Positions 1 through 6,006 of a stretch of DNA of 6,077 nt are shown here, piece by piece. Below the pieces are notes generated by a model. That model was not told the origin of the DNA. It saw only the letters and a list, made by a program, of their open reading frames with translations, and ran no database searches. The translations under genes and the position numbers were made by a program. Numbering within the stretch: position 1 is the stretch's first letter; each line of letters begins with the position of its first letter. Origin of the DNA: CAYXDO01 sp964463485 (GTDB lineage Bacteria > Myxococcota > Kuafuiibacteriia > Kuafuiibacteriales > Kuafuiibacteriaceae). The stretch spans positions 1 through 6,077 of the forward strand of contig CAYXDO010000285.1 of the NCBI GenBank assembly GCA_964463485.1, written 5' to 3'.

Positions 1-55
1 GATGCTCCCAGGGCCGGATGCTCCCAGGGCCGGATGCTCCCAGGGCCGGATGCTC
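1..55. repeat. 16-bp tandem repeat array, 3.4 copies, cut by the window edge
   Basis: The unit GATGCTCCCAGGGCCG occurs three times without mismatch at 1-16, 17-32 and 33-48. The first 7 bases of a fourth copy follow at 49-55, where the match breaks (CC becomes GG). The array starts at base 1, so it probably continues outside the window. It lies downstream of the stop codon of the M16 lipoprotein gene, which ends at 83. The 16-bp period is not a multiple of three, which fits non-coding DNA. Each unit contains the small inverted motif CCCAGGG. No function can be assigned. It could be a polymorphic minisatellite, or it could affect the 3' end of the M16 transcript. Confidence 0.9.
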
Positions 56-67
56 GGACGTCGGAGC
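52..67. other. Imperfect 16-bp palindrome downstream of the M16 operon
   Basis: The bases GCTCGGACGTCGGAGC pair with themselves except for one central G/G mismatch on each arm, and the core is GACGTC. The palindrome lies 15 bases beyond the stop codon of the minus-strand M16 lipoprotein gene and directly next to the 16-bp tandem array. A hairpin here could protect or terminate the operon transcript. No T-rich tract follows on the minus strand, so it does not qualify as a standard intrinsic terminator. Chance is a real alternative in DNA this GC-rich. Confidence 0.25.
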
Positions 68-82
68 TTCCTGGACGACCTG

Positions 83-1573
83 CTAGGGCGACATGATCAC
101 GTTGGGGCTACTCAGTCCGACTCTTTGGACGAGGGGCGTGAGCACCCGTGCGTCGCCGACCAGAAGGACTTGCATCGTCGAAGCATCGAAATACTTCTTG
201 GCCACTTCTCGCACTCGCTCCGGGTCGATCGCCATCAGGGCCTGAATTCGATCGGCCGAGTGGGAGCTCTTACGACGAGAAGAGAACTGGCGGGCGGTGG
301 AGTCGATCGCGCTCGACACGGTTTGGCCGAGAGTCGCGGCCGAGCCTGCGAGGGCCCTGGCAGAGCTCCTGACTTCGTCATCGGTCGGGGGCCGCTCAGT
401 CATACCTTTGAGCTCGAGGGAGATTTGCTCGAGCGCCTTGGCCGTCACTTCTCGTTTGACGCTCGAGCAGAGAGTGAAGTCACCGCCCTGGCCGTGCATG
501 TCGACGACAGAGTTGATTCCGTAGGTGAACCCTTTGTCCTCGCGGAGGTTGGAGGAGAGTCTCGAGCCGAAGCTCCCGCCCAGCACGTGATTGGCGACCT
601 CGAGCGGGAGCTCGTCCGCGTGGCCTGCGGGCACGAGCGACCGGCTGAAGCACACGAAGCTCTGGACCGAATTTTCGCGATGAACGACGAGGGTCTTCTG
701 GGGTGAGACTTTGAGCGCCGCGGGTTTGGGAACCTTGGCCTCTCCGGTCCCGATCCAGCGTCCGAAGAAACGCTCGACCAGCGGCTTGATGTCCTTCTCC
801 TGCCAAGCGCCCGCCAAGATCAGGGCGGAGCGCTCGGGCACGATGTGCCCGTCGTAGAAAGCCGTGACGTCCTTCCGCTTGATGAGGTCGAGAGTCCGCT
901 TGGTGCCGAACACCGAGTGGCCGAGGGGGTGCGTCTCCCCGTGCGTCACTCCGGCGAGCAGCAGCCTCGCCAGGGACATCGGATCGGCCCGTCGCCGTTC
1001 GAGCGCTTGGAGCTCCATCGTGCGGCGGAGCTCCAGGGTCTCCTTCGGAAGCTCCGGCCGGGCCACTGCGTCCGAGAGGAGCTCGAGGATTTGCTCCCCA
1101 AATCTCGGCAGGCCGCGAATCGAGATGATCCCGCGGTCCACATCGACGACAGTGCTCATCTCTCCGCCTATGTCCTTGAGCGACCGCTCGAAGTCCCGAG
1201 ACTCTCGAACCCCCGACCCGTCACGAAGCATGGTGTGGGTCAGATAGGCGAGCCCTGCGCGGTCCTTGGGGTCGAGGGCCGCGCCGGCGCTCGTGACGAC
1301 GGCGGCCTGAAGGAGGGGCATGGTGGTCCGGGGCAGCACGAACACGCGGAGCCCGTTTTCCAGCTTGAATTCGGTGGGTACGCGTGGAACGCGGGGGGGG
1401 GCGACGTCGGGCGGGTTGGTTCGCCAGGCTTCGCTGGCCGGAGCCGCGTAGGTGAGGCTGCTGGTGACGGCGACCTTCGACGCCGCGAGTGGCTCGATCG
1501 GCGGAGTCGGCGCGGTCGCGCACCCGAGAAACGACAAAATCAACGCCCAAATCAACGCCCTTCGGTAACTCAT
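83..1573 (-). CDS. M16-family lipoprotein, non-catalytic subunit of a peptidase pair
   Basis: This 496-residue protein probably acts as the structural and substrate-binding half of a heteromeric M16 zinc peptidase in the cell envelope. The N-terminus has basic residues, a hydrophobic run and a lipobox-like Phe-Leu-Gly-Cys, with the lipidated Cys at 18. Ala follows it, so no Asp retention signal is present. A Pro-rich linker reaches about residue 66, then two M16 lobes follow. Where active members have HxxEH, this protein reads Tyr110-Leu-Thr-His-Thr114, so zinc binding should be lost. The C-terminal lobe keeps the conserved Gly-Gly...Ser-Arg-Leu...Leu-Arg-Glu...Gly-Phe-Thr-Tyr segment (about 331-352). 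The ATG at 1573 is chosen because it overlaps the upstream stop as ATGA, has an AGAAGG ribosome site 7 bases away, and leads directly into the signal sequence. A longer frame from 1705 would run inside the upstream gene. A 9-base C tract falls in the linker. The family assignment is secure; the partner role is inferred from context. Confidence 0.93.
   Translation of the reverse strand: MSYRRALIWALILSFLGCATAPTPPIEPLAASKVAVTSSLTYAAPASEAWRTNPPDVAPPRVPRVPTEFKLENGLRVFVLPRTTMPLLQAAVVTSAGAALDPKDRAGLAYLTHTMLRDGSGVRESRDFERSLKDIGGEMSTVVDVDRGIISIRGLPRFGEQILELLSDAVARPELPKETLELRRTMELQALERRRADPMSLARLLLAGVTHGETHPLGHSVFGTKRTLDLIKRKDVTAFYDGHIVPERSALILAGAWQEKDIKPLVERFFGRWIGTGEAKVPKPAALKVSPQKTLVVHRENSVQSFVCFSRSLVPAGHADELPLEVANHVLGGSFGSRLSSNLREDKGFTYGINSVVDMHGQGGDFTLCSSVKREVTAKALEQISLELKGMTERPPTDDEVRSSARALAGSAATLGQTVSSAIDSTARQFSSRRKSSHSADRIQALMAIDPERVREVAKKYFDASTMQVLLVGDARVLTPLVQRVGLSSPNVIMSP
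1393..1401. repeat. Nine-base G/C homopolymer inside the M16 lipoprotein gene
   Basis: The plus strand has nine consecutive G. On the coding (minus) strand this is nine C, read as Ala-Pro-Pro-Arg around residues 58-61 of the M16 lipoprotein, in the Pro-rich linker before the first M16 lobe. Gain or loss of one base would shift the frame early and abolish the protein. Tracts of this length are prone to slippage and to sequencing error. The gene is in frame as given. Confidence 0.9.
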
Positions 1574-2970
1574 TTTTGAGCCTTCTTCTGAATCGCACCC
1601 TTGGCCGGCTCCGCAAAAACGGCGATCCGGTTCTGGCCCAGAGTCGTCAGTACGACTCGACGAAGGGACTCCGGCGTGACGAGCTTGTAACGCTCGAGGT
1701 CCCACGCGAGCTTTCCGGGATCGTCGAACATGCTCTCGTACGCAGCGAGCAGGGTGGCTCGATTGAGCAACGACTCATTGCGAAACAGAGTCCCACGCTC
1801 CAATGAGTTCCGGTAGGCGTCGATGTCGCGCTGATCTTGAGCGTGCGTCGAGAGCGTCAGGACGAACCGATCGATGAGCTTGATGAGAGGCTCCGGCTGA
1901 GTGCCCTCAGGGACGACTACGTGGAGCTCGAACCGCGAACCTCCGCGCAGCTCGAGGAAGGAAGCGGACACGTCGATCACCTCGACGCCGGCAGCCCGAA
2001 GGTAGTCATCGAGCCAACCCACGCCCGGATCGGCCATGAGGCTAGCGGCGTAGTCGAGCTCGGCCGCGCCAGCGCCATAGGGAGGCGGGCCGCCCCAGAC
2101 CAGAGTGAGTCGGGGCTGGTTGGCGATGGGCTCGGTCGCACGAAAGAGCTTCGTCCCTCGAAGCTCCGGAGGGTCGACCTTGACGCCGGCAGGGCGCGGC
2201 CGCGCAGGCAGGCTTGCGAAGTACTTGCGAACGAGCTCTTTCGCTTCGGGGACCTCGAAGTCTCCGGCGAGGACGAGAGTCGCGTTGGCGGGGACGTAGT
2301 GCTGAAGAAAGAAGGCGCGGATTTCGTCGAGCGTCGCGGCGTCCACGTCTTTGGCTGAGCCGATGACGTTCTCGCGATACGGGTGGCCCTGAGGATAGAG
2401 TGTGTGCATGACCAAACCATCGACCAACCCGTACGGCCGATCGTTGACTCGATCCCGACGCTCGGCCTTCACGACGTCCTTCTGGTTGTCGAGCTGCTGT
2501 TGGTCGAGCGCGGCCAGAAACCAACCCATGCGATCGGACTCGAGCCAGAGCGCGTACGGGAGCTCCGAGCTCGGCATGACTTCGTGGTAGAGAGTCCGAT
2601 CGAAAGCAGTCGTTCCGTTGATTTGGGTGGCGCCACGACGCTCGAGCCCCGAGATCATCGTGTCCCTGGGAATGTGGGCGCTCCCCTGAAACATCATGTG
2701 CTCGAACAGATGAGCGAAGCCAGATCGACCGGGTTGTTCGTGCAGGGCACCCACGTCGTACCAAACGGCCACGGCCACGGCGGGGACGCGGTCGTCGCGG
2801 TGATACACGACGGTGAGTCCGTTCTCGAGCACTTCCCTCACGAAGGAAAGCTCCGCGACGTCAGCGTGGGCCCGGGTACTCAACACCGCGCCAGCGAGGC
2901 CAAGCGCTGCGGCAAGCGCGAATGAAGTGGGTCGCCACCGCAGTCGCTCAGCACGTCGAAAGGGGCGCAT
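1570..2970 (-). CDS. Secreted M16 zinc metallopeptidase, catalytic subunit
   Basis: This 466-residue insulinase/pitrilysin-family endopeptidase is probably exported to the periplasm or beyond. A long basic N-terminus and a hydrophobic stretch (about 16-30) end in Ala-His-Ala, giving a likely signal peptidase I site after residue 36. The mature part opens with the M16 pattern Leu-Glu-Asn-Gly-Leu-Thr-Val. The inverted zinc motif HLFEH supplies His87, Glu90 (catalytic) and His91, and Glu170 in Val-Val-Lys-Ala-Glu is the likely third zinc ligand. In the C-terminal lobe (about 311-335) the usual Ser-Arg-Leu...Gly-Leu-Ala-Tyr segment is replaced by Gly-Trp-Leu...Gly-Val-Glu-Val, so the Arg/Tyr substrate clamp appears missing. 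The overlapping next gene carries it. The ATG at 2970 is preferred because it heads the signal peptide. The ATG at 3066 would add 32 hydrophilic residues and collide with the divergent gene. A GTG at 2985 is possible. The start has no good Shine-Dalgarno spacing. The substrate is unknown. Confidence 0.95.
   Translation of the reverse strand: MRPFRRAERLRWRPTSFALAAALGLAGAVLSTRAHADVAELSFVREVLENGLTVVYHRDDRVPAVAVAVWYDVGALHEQPGRSGFAHLFEHMMFQGSAHIPRDTMISGLERRGATQINGTTAFDRTLYHEVMPSSELPYALWLESDRMGWFLAALDQQQLDNQKDVVKAERRDRVNDRPYGLVDGLVMHTLYPQGHPYRENVIGSAKDVDAATLDEIRAFFLQHYVPANATLVLAGDFEVPEAKELVRKYFASLPARPRPAGVKVDPPELRGTKLFRATEPIANQPRLTLVWGGPPPYGAGAAELDYAASLMADPGVGWLDDYLRAAGVEVIDVSASFLELRGGSRFELHVVVPEGTQPEPLIKLIDRFVLTLSTHAQDQRDIDAYRNSLERGTLFRNESLLNRATLLAAYESMFDDPGKLAWDLERYKLVTPESLRRVVLTTLGQNRIAVFAEPAKGAIQKKAQK
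1581..1586 (-). promoter_or_regulatory. Ribosome binding site of the M16 lipoprotein gene
   Basis: On the minus strand AGAAGG lies 7 bases before the ATG at 1573, inside the last codons of the upstream M16 peptidase gene. Together with the ATGA stop/start overlap at 1573-1570, it supports translational coupling of the two subunits and decides the start of the second gene. Confidence 0.7.
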
Positions 2971-3064
2971 GTCCTGGTCTGACACGAGCGCGCCCGACGG
3001 GAAAGCCCAATCTCTGCAAAGGCTCGCCGCCTGTCCGATGTAATGCTCGTGGCTTGGTGGAATC
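2971..3064. promoter_or_regulatory. Divergent intergenic control region, M16 operon / GH18 gene
   Basis: This 94-bp gap must hold promoters for both directions if the M16 pair and the GH18 gene are transcribed from here. On the plus strand TGTAAT (3039-3044) matches the -10 consensus at five of six positions. A poor -35 candidate, CTGCAA (3015-3020), lies 18 bases upstream, and the start codon at 3065 would follow a very short leader. I see no convincing minus-strand sigma-70 promoter. A 7-bp inverted repeat, CACGAGC (2983-2989) and GCTCGTG (3045-3051), brackets the region and could be an operator, though arms this short over 55 bases may be chance. Confidence 0.35.
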
Positions 3065-4966
3065 ATGTGGAGGATGCCGCCATTCGCGCTGGCCGCCTTG
3101 ATCTTCGCGCCTTTGGTTCCCGATATCGCAGCGTCGGAATCCGCCCACGCGGTCGAGCTCGCTGCGCATCGTCACGAGGCTCCCCGCGCCCGCCGACTCA
3201 GACTCGCCGCACTCGGTCGGCCTGAAGTAGATCGTGTGGTGTACGGCTACTATCCCTACTGGGTGAGCGCTTGGGACTCTCTTCAATTCGAGCTACTCAC
3301 TCACCTCGCCTATTTTTCGATCGAAGTGAATCCGGACGGAACTCTCGGGGACCGTCACGGATGGCCAGACACAGCCTTCGTGGAGACTGGCCACTCCCAC
3401 GGGCTCATCGTCGAGGTTTGTTTCACGCTCTTCGGGGGCGCGGACGTTTCGGCGTTGATCTCGTCCCGTGACAGCCGCGCGCGCGCGATCTCCGCGATGA
3501 TCGACGAGATGGAGGCGGGGGGTGCGGACGGGATCGACGTCGACTTCGAAGATTTGTCGTCCGGGAGTCGAGACCGGTACACGACCTTCGTACACGAGCT
3601 TCGAGATGCGTTGATCGCCCGAGATCACCCCGACGCGACGCTCTCACTCGCCATTCCGGCGGTGGACTGGAGCGACAACTTCGACCTCGACGCGATGTCG
3701 CGCGACGTGAATCTGTTCTTCATCATGGGTTATGGGTATCACTGGTCGGGTAGCTCGCGCGCGGGGCCGGTTGGACAGCTTCGCGTCACGGACGCCTGGG
3801 CCGCGTTCATCAACCTATCCATGCAGAAGTCGATCGCGCACTACACCGCGCTCGTGTCGCCCCAAGACCGTTCGCGTATCGTCTACGGCGTGCCCTATTA
3901 TGGGTACGAATGGCCGGTCGAGTCCGTCGAGCTGTTCGCGGCCACTACGGGGAGAGGCACCTCGAGGACGTACGCGGCGGCGCGGCGAGGCCTCGAGTCC
4001 GGCAGAGTGAGACGATTCGAGGCCGGCAGCGCGAATCCTTGGCAAGCCTTTTCGAGCTCCGGAGATACTCGTCAGCTCTGGTACGACGACGAAGAGAGTC
4101 TGGCCGCGAAATATCGGATGGTGCTCGATCAGGAGATCGGCGGCGCTGGTATGTGGGCGCTCGGATACGACGAGGCGTACCCGGAGCTCTGGGGGCAGCT
4201 CCGATCGACCTTCGCGAACATCCCGGAGCCGCGGGTCGGCTCGCGCTGGCGTCCGAAGATCATCGACGAGATCCCGTTCGTGGACTCATCGAGCACGAGC
4301 AGCACGGCCTCGAGCTACTTCAACTATTACTCATGCCGCCCCGGCGTCCCCGAGTATGGACGCGAGGTCGTGTATGGGTTCACGACGTGCGCGAGCGGGC
4401 GGTTGACCGCCTCGGTCACGGACGCAGACGGCGTCGACATCGACTTGCACTTGCTGCTGGGGCCGGACGAGGACTCATGCCTGGTCGCAGACGACCGGTC
4501 CCTCGAGGAGGACGTGGGTCCTGGACGGTATTATCTCGTGGCAGACTCCTATGTGGCCGGGAACGTTCCGCAAGAAGGTGAGTATCGCTTGGACGTGGAC
4601 TTCGAGGCCGCCGGGCCGGGATGTTCGACGGAGCAGGTCTGTGTGCGTGGTCGCTGTCGCGATCACGTACCCACGTCCACCATCGGCGATCCGCTCGACT
4701 GGGGAACGGGGAAGGTGCCACCGGTGGCGGGCACACGCGGGAGGTCCTCCGAGGAGGTCAGCCCTGCCCCGCGCCCACCGCGCGATCGAACGACAGACTT
4801 GCCGAGCGAAGGGGACCAGGCCCACGGCGCCGAGGGTTGCGGCTGTCACGAGGTGCCAGAGGTGCCAGGTCGGGCGACGGCATCGGGCGCTTTCGCGGCC
4901 CTGTGTCTGGGAGCGCTCGGGTGGGTCGCCCGGCGCGCTCGAAAAAGATGCTCGGTACCGCGCTGA
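3065..4966 (+). CDS. Secreted GH18 glycoside hydrolase with PPC-like domain and MYXO-CTERM-like anchor
   Basis: This 633-residue protein probably hydrolyses a GlcNAc-containing polymer (chitin-like, peptidoglycan or glycan) at the cell surface. A signal peptide covers about residues 1-23 or 1-29. The GH18 barrel (about 55-385) opens with Val-Val-Tyr-Gly-Tyr-Tyr-Pro-Tyr-Trp. It carries the complete DxxDxDxE motif (Asp155, Asp158, Asp160 and acid/base Glu162), then Met-Gly-Tyr223-Gly-Tyr-His-Trp, Tyr-Gly-Val-Pro-Tyr-Tyr-Gly (274-280) and Gly-Met-Trp364 near the barrel end. After a Ser-rich link, residues about 408-513 form a beta-rich PPC-like domain (Asp-Ile-Asp-Leu-His-Leu; Pro-Gly-Arg-Tyr-Tyr-Leu-Val). 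A small Cys segment and a Pro/Ser/Thr linker lead to Cys592-Gly-Cys594, a hydrophobic stretch (about 604-622) and a basic end, as in MYXO-CTERM proteins. The start at 3065 has GGTGGA upstream; the ATG at 3074 is an alternative, and an in-frame stop at 3041 limits extension. The exact substrate cannot be read from sequence. Confidence 0.93.
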   Translation: MWRMPPFALAALIFAPLVPDIAASESAHAVELAAHRHEAPRARRLRLAALGRPEVDRVVYGYYPYWVSAWDSLQFELLTHLAYFSIEVNPDGTLGDRHGWPDTAFVETGHSHGLIVEVCFTLFGGADVSALISSRDSRARAISAMIDEMEAGGADGIDVDFEDLSSGSRDRYTTFVHELRDALIARDHPDATLSLAIPAVDWSDNFDLDAMSRDVNLFFIMGYGYHWSGSSRAGPVGQLRVTDAWAAFINLSMQKSIAHYTALVSPQDRSRIVYGVPYYGYEWPVESVELFAATTGRGTSRTYAAARRGLESGRVRRFEAGSANPWQAFSSSGDTRQLWYDDEESLAAKYRMVLDQEIGGAGMWALGYDEAYPELWGQLRSTFANIPEPRVGSRWRPKIIDEIPFVDSSSTSSTASSYFNYYSCRPGVPEYGREVVYGFTTCASGRLTASVTDADGVDIDLHLLLGPDEDSCLVADDRSLEEDVGPGRYYLVADSYVAGNVPQEGEYRLDVDFEAAGPGCSTEQVCVRGRCRDHVPTSTIGDPLDWGTGKVPPVAGTRGRSSEEVSPAPRPPRDRTTDLPSEGDQAHGAEGCGCHEVPEVPGRATASGAFAALCLGALGWVARRARKRCSVPR

Positions 4967-5073
4967 AAGCCAGAGCGTCGTCTCCCGACTCACCACGTCC
5001 CCCGCGCCCCCCACGTCCCCGCCGTCCCCGCCTGGCTGCTTGAAAATTCCCTGACGCCCCTCGACAATGGCTC
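4967..5073. other. Intergenic spacer with C-rich tract; G-quadruplex motif on minus strand
   Basis: The gap between the GH18 stop and the Uma2 start contains C runs of 5, 6, 4 and 4 at 4999-5003, 5007-5012, 5017-5020 and 5026-5029. On the minus strand these make four G runs separated by loops of 5, 4 and 3, a canonical four-tetrad G-quadruplex pattern. On the plus strand the same bases could form an i-motif. CACGTCCCC occurs twice (4994-5002 and 5012-5020), so the tract may have grown by local duplication. An AGCCAG/CTGGCT pair (4968-4973 and 5032-5037) encloses it. I see no standard intrinsic terminator and no clear promoter for the following gene. Confidence 0.6.
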
Positions 5074-6006
5074 GTGGTTCTTGCTCACCGATGGTCCCTG
5101 AACCCGCACGACCCTCGCGCCCCAAGCGCGCCGGCCTGGGCGTCGATGTCAGAACGCGAGCGAAAGGCCGCCGTGGAGGCCCTGCCTGCCCTCATCCCCG
5201 TTGAGGCCATGGCCATGGAAGGCGACATCCATCGCGAAGCTTGCGATGACGCCCTCGACGAGCTGGATCGATATTTCAAGAAAATTTCGCGGAAGATCTA
5301 CCTTTCGAGGGACTTGGCCGTCTACTACCCCGACGAGCCCCGAATCGTCCCCGACTTGATGGCCGTCCTGGATGCCGATGACCACAAGCGAAACACGTGG
5401 ATCGTGAGCTTGGAAGGCAGGGGGATCGACTTCATCCTCGAAGTGCATGTCGCTGGCCACCGCAGAAAGGACACGATCCGCAACACCGCCGCCTACGCGC
5501 GCCTGGGAATTCATGAGTACTTCATCTTCGACCAACCCAGGCGAACGCTCCGGGGACATCGACTTGCGCCCGGAGCCTCGGTGTACTCGCCGATCGTTCC
5601 TTCTGGCTTTCGGCTGAGCTCATTCGTACTGAGCCTCGACCTCGAGGTCGTTGGATCCGCACTCAGATTCTACGCGGGCACCGCGCAGCTGCCCGGCGCG
5701 GATCAACTCATTCAGAGTCTAGAGTCGATGGTGAGCTCGGTGATCCTGGAGAGAGAGGCGGAGGCAGAGAAGCGAGAAGCCGAGGCCATCTCCCGCGAAG
5801 TCGAAGCGGAGGCGCGCACCAAAGCCGAGGCGCGGGCGCAGGCCGCCGAGGCGCGGGCGCAGGCCGCCGAGGCGCGCACTGAGGCCGAGGCCAAGGCGCG
5901 AGCGGAGGCGGAGTCGAAGCGAGCGGATTTGGAGTCGAAGCTGCGAACGATGGAACGCCGGCTGGCCGAGCTCGAGAGTCGAAACGCCAACCCGAAAGGC
6001 GAGTAG
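5074..6006 (+). CDS. Uma2-family (DUF820) PD-(D/E)XK-like protein with C-terminal coiled coil
   Basis: This 310-residue protein belongs to a family with a restriction-endonuclease-like fold but no settled biological role. The core (about 60-190) shows the family order: Pro93-Asp94, then Leu-Glu123-Val, Lys132-Asp133, Ala-Tyr-Ala-Arg-Leu-Gly-Ile and Glu-Tyr-Phe-Ile-Phe-Asp. Asp94, Glu123 and Lys132 are the likely nuclease triad. However, the family Lys just before the Tyr-Ala-x-x-Gly segment appears to be Asn138, so activity is uncertain. Residues about 215-305 are an Ala/Glu/Arg/Lys-rich, probably helical coiled coil including two identical Glu-Ala-Arg-Ala-Gln-Ala-Ala heptads. The usual family length is near 190, so the tail is an added module. 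The start is a GTG with no visible ribosome site. The ATG at 5146 is possible, but the preceding Pro/Ala-rich segment matches, from memory, the N-terminus of myxobacterial relatives, so I keep GTG. An in-frame stop at 5041 sets the upstream limit. Confidence 0.87.
   Translation: MVLAHRWSLNPHDPRAPSAPAWASMSERERKAAVEALPALIPVEAMAMEGDIHREACDDALDELDRYFKKISRKIYLSRDLAVYYPDEPRIVPDLMAVLDADDHKRNTWIVSLEGRGIDFILEVHVAGHRRKDTIRNTAAYARLGIHEYFIFDQPRRTLRGHRLAPGASVYSPIVPSGFRLSSFVLSLDLEVVGSALRFYAGTAQLPGADQLIQSLESMVSSVILEREAEAEKREAEAISREVEAEARTKAEARAQAAEARAQAAEARTEAEAKARAEAESKRADLESKLRTMERRLAELESRNANPKGE
5827..5868 (+). repeat. 21-bp perfect tandem duplication in the Uma2 coiled-coil tail
   Basis: Two identical 21-bp units (5827-5847 and 5848-5868) encode the heptad Glu-Ala-Arg-Ala-Gln-Ala-Ala at residues 252-258 and 259-265. 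A third copy starts at 5869 and diverges after eight bases. Identity extends to every synonymous position, which points to recent duplication. The 21-bp length keeps both the reading frame and the coiled-coil heptad register, so copy number can vary without breaking the protein. Confidence 0.9.

Noticed and set aside
1..55. CRISPR array
   Set aside because: The units are 16 bp and directly adjoining, with no spacers between them, so this is a plain tandem repeat.
2..706. Long plus-strand open frame antisense to the M16 lipoprotein
   Set aside because: It reads through the 16-bp repeats and opposite a well-supported gene, has no recognisable domain, and is the kind of spurious open frame expected at this GC content. 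The same applies to 845-1579, 1837-2358 and 2383-2925.
1574..1705. N-terminal extension of the M16 lipoprotein to an upstream ATG at 1705
   Set aside because: It would lie wholly within the upstream peptidase gene in another frame, adds a hydrophilic segment before the signal sequence, and lacks the AGAAGG site and ATGA overlap seen at 1573.
2971..3066. N-terminal extension of the catalytic M16 gene to the ATG at 3066
   Set aside because: It would bury the signal peptide behind 32 hydrophilic residues and overlap the first codon of the divergent GH18 gene, leaving no room for promoters.
3910..4581. Open frame overlapping the GH18 gene in another plus frame
   Set aside because: Its Arg-rich composition is typical of a frame-shifted reading of GC-rich DNA, while the GH18 frame has clear motifs throughout.
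5067..5069. ATG start for the Uma2 gene just upstream of the GTG
   Set aside because: This ATG, like the one at 5091, is in a different reading frame from the Uma2 protein.
4475..5125. Minus-strand open frame across the GH18 tail and the spacer
   Set aside because: It is low-complexity, has no domain, and is antisense to the PPC-like and anchor regions. The C-rich spacer simply lacks stops on that strand.
5074..6006. Uma2 gene as part of a restriction-modification or phage defence module
   Set aside because: No methyltransferase, helicase or other defence gene lies in the window, and Uma2 proteins are commonly found as stand-alone genes.
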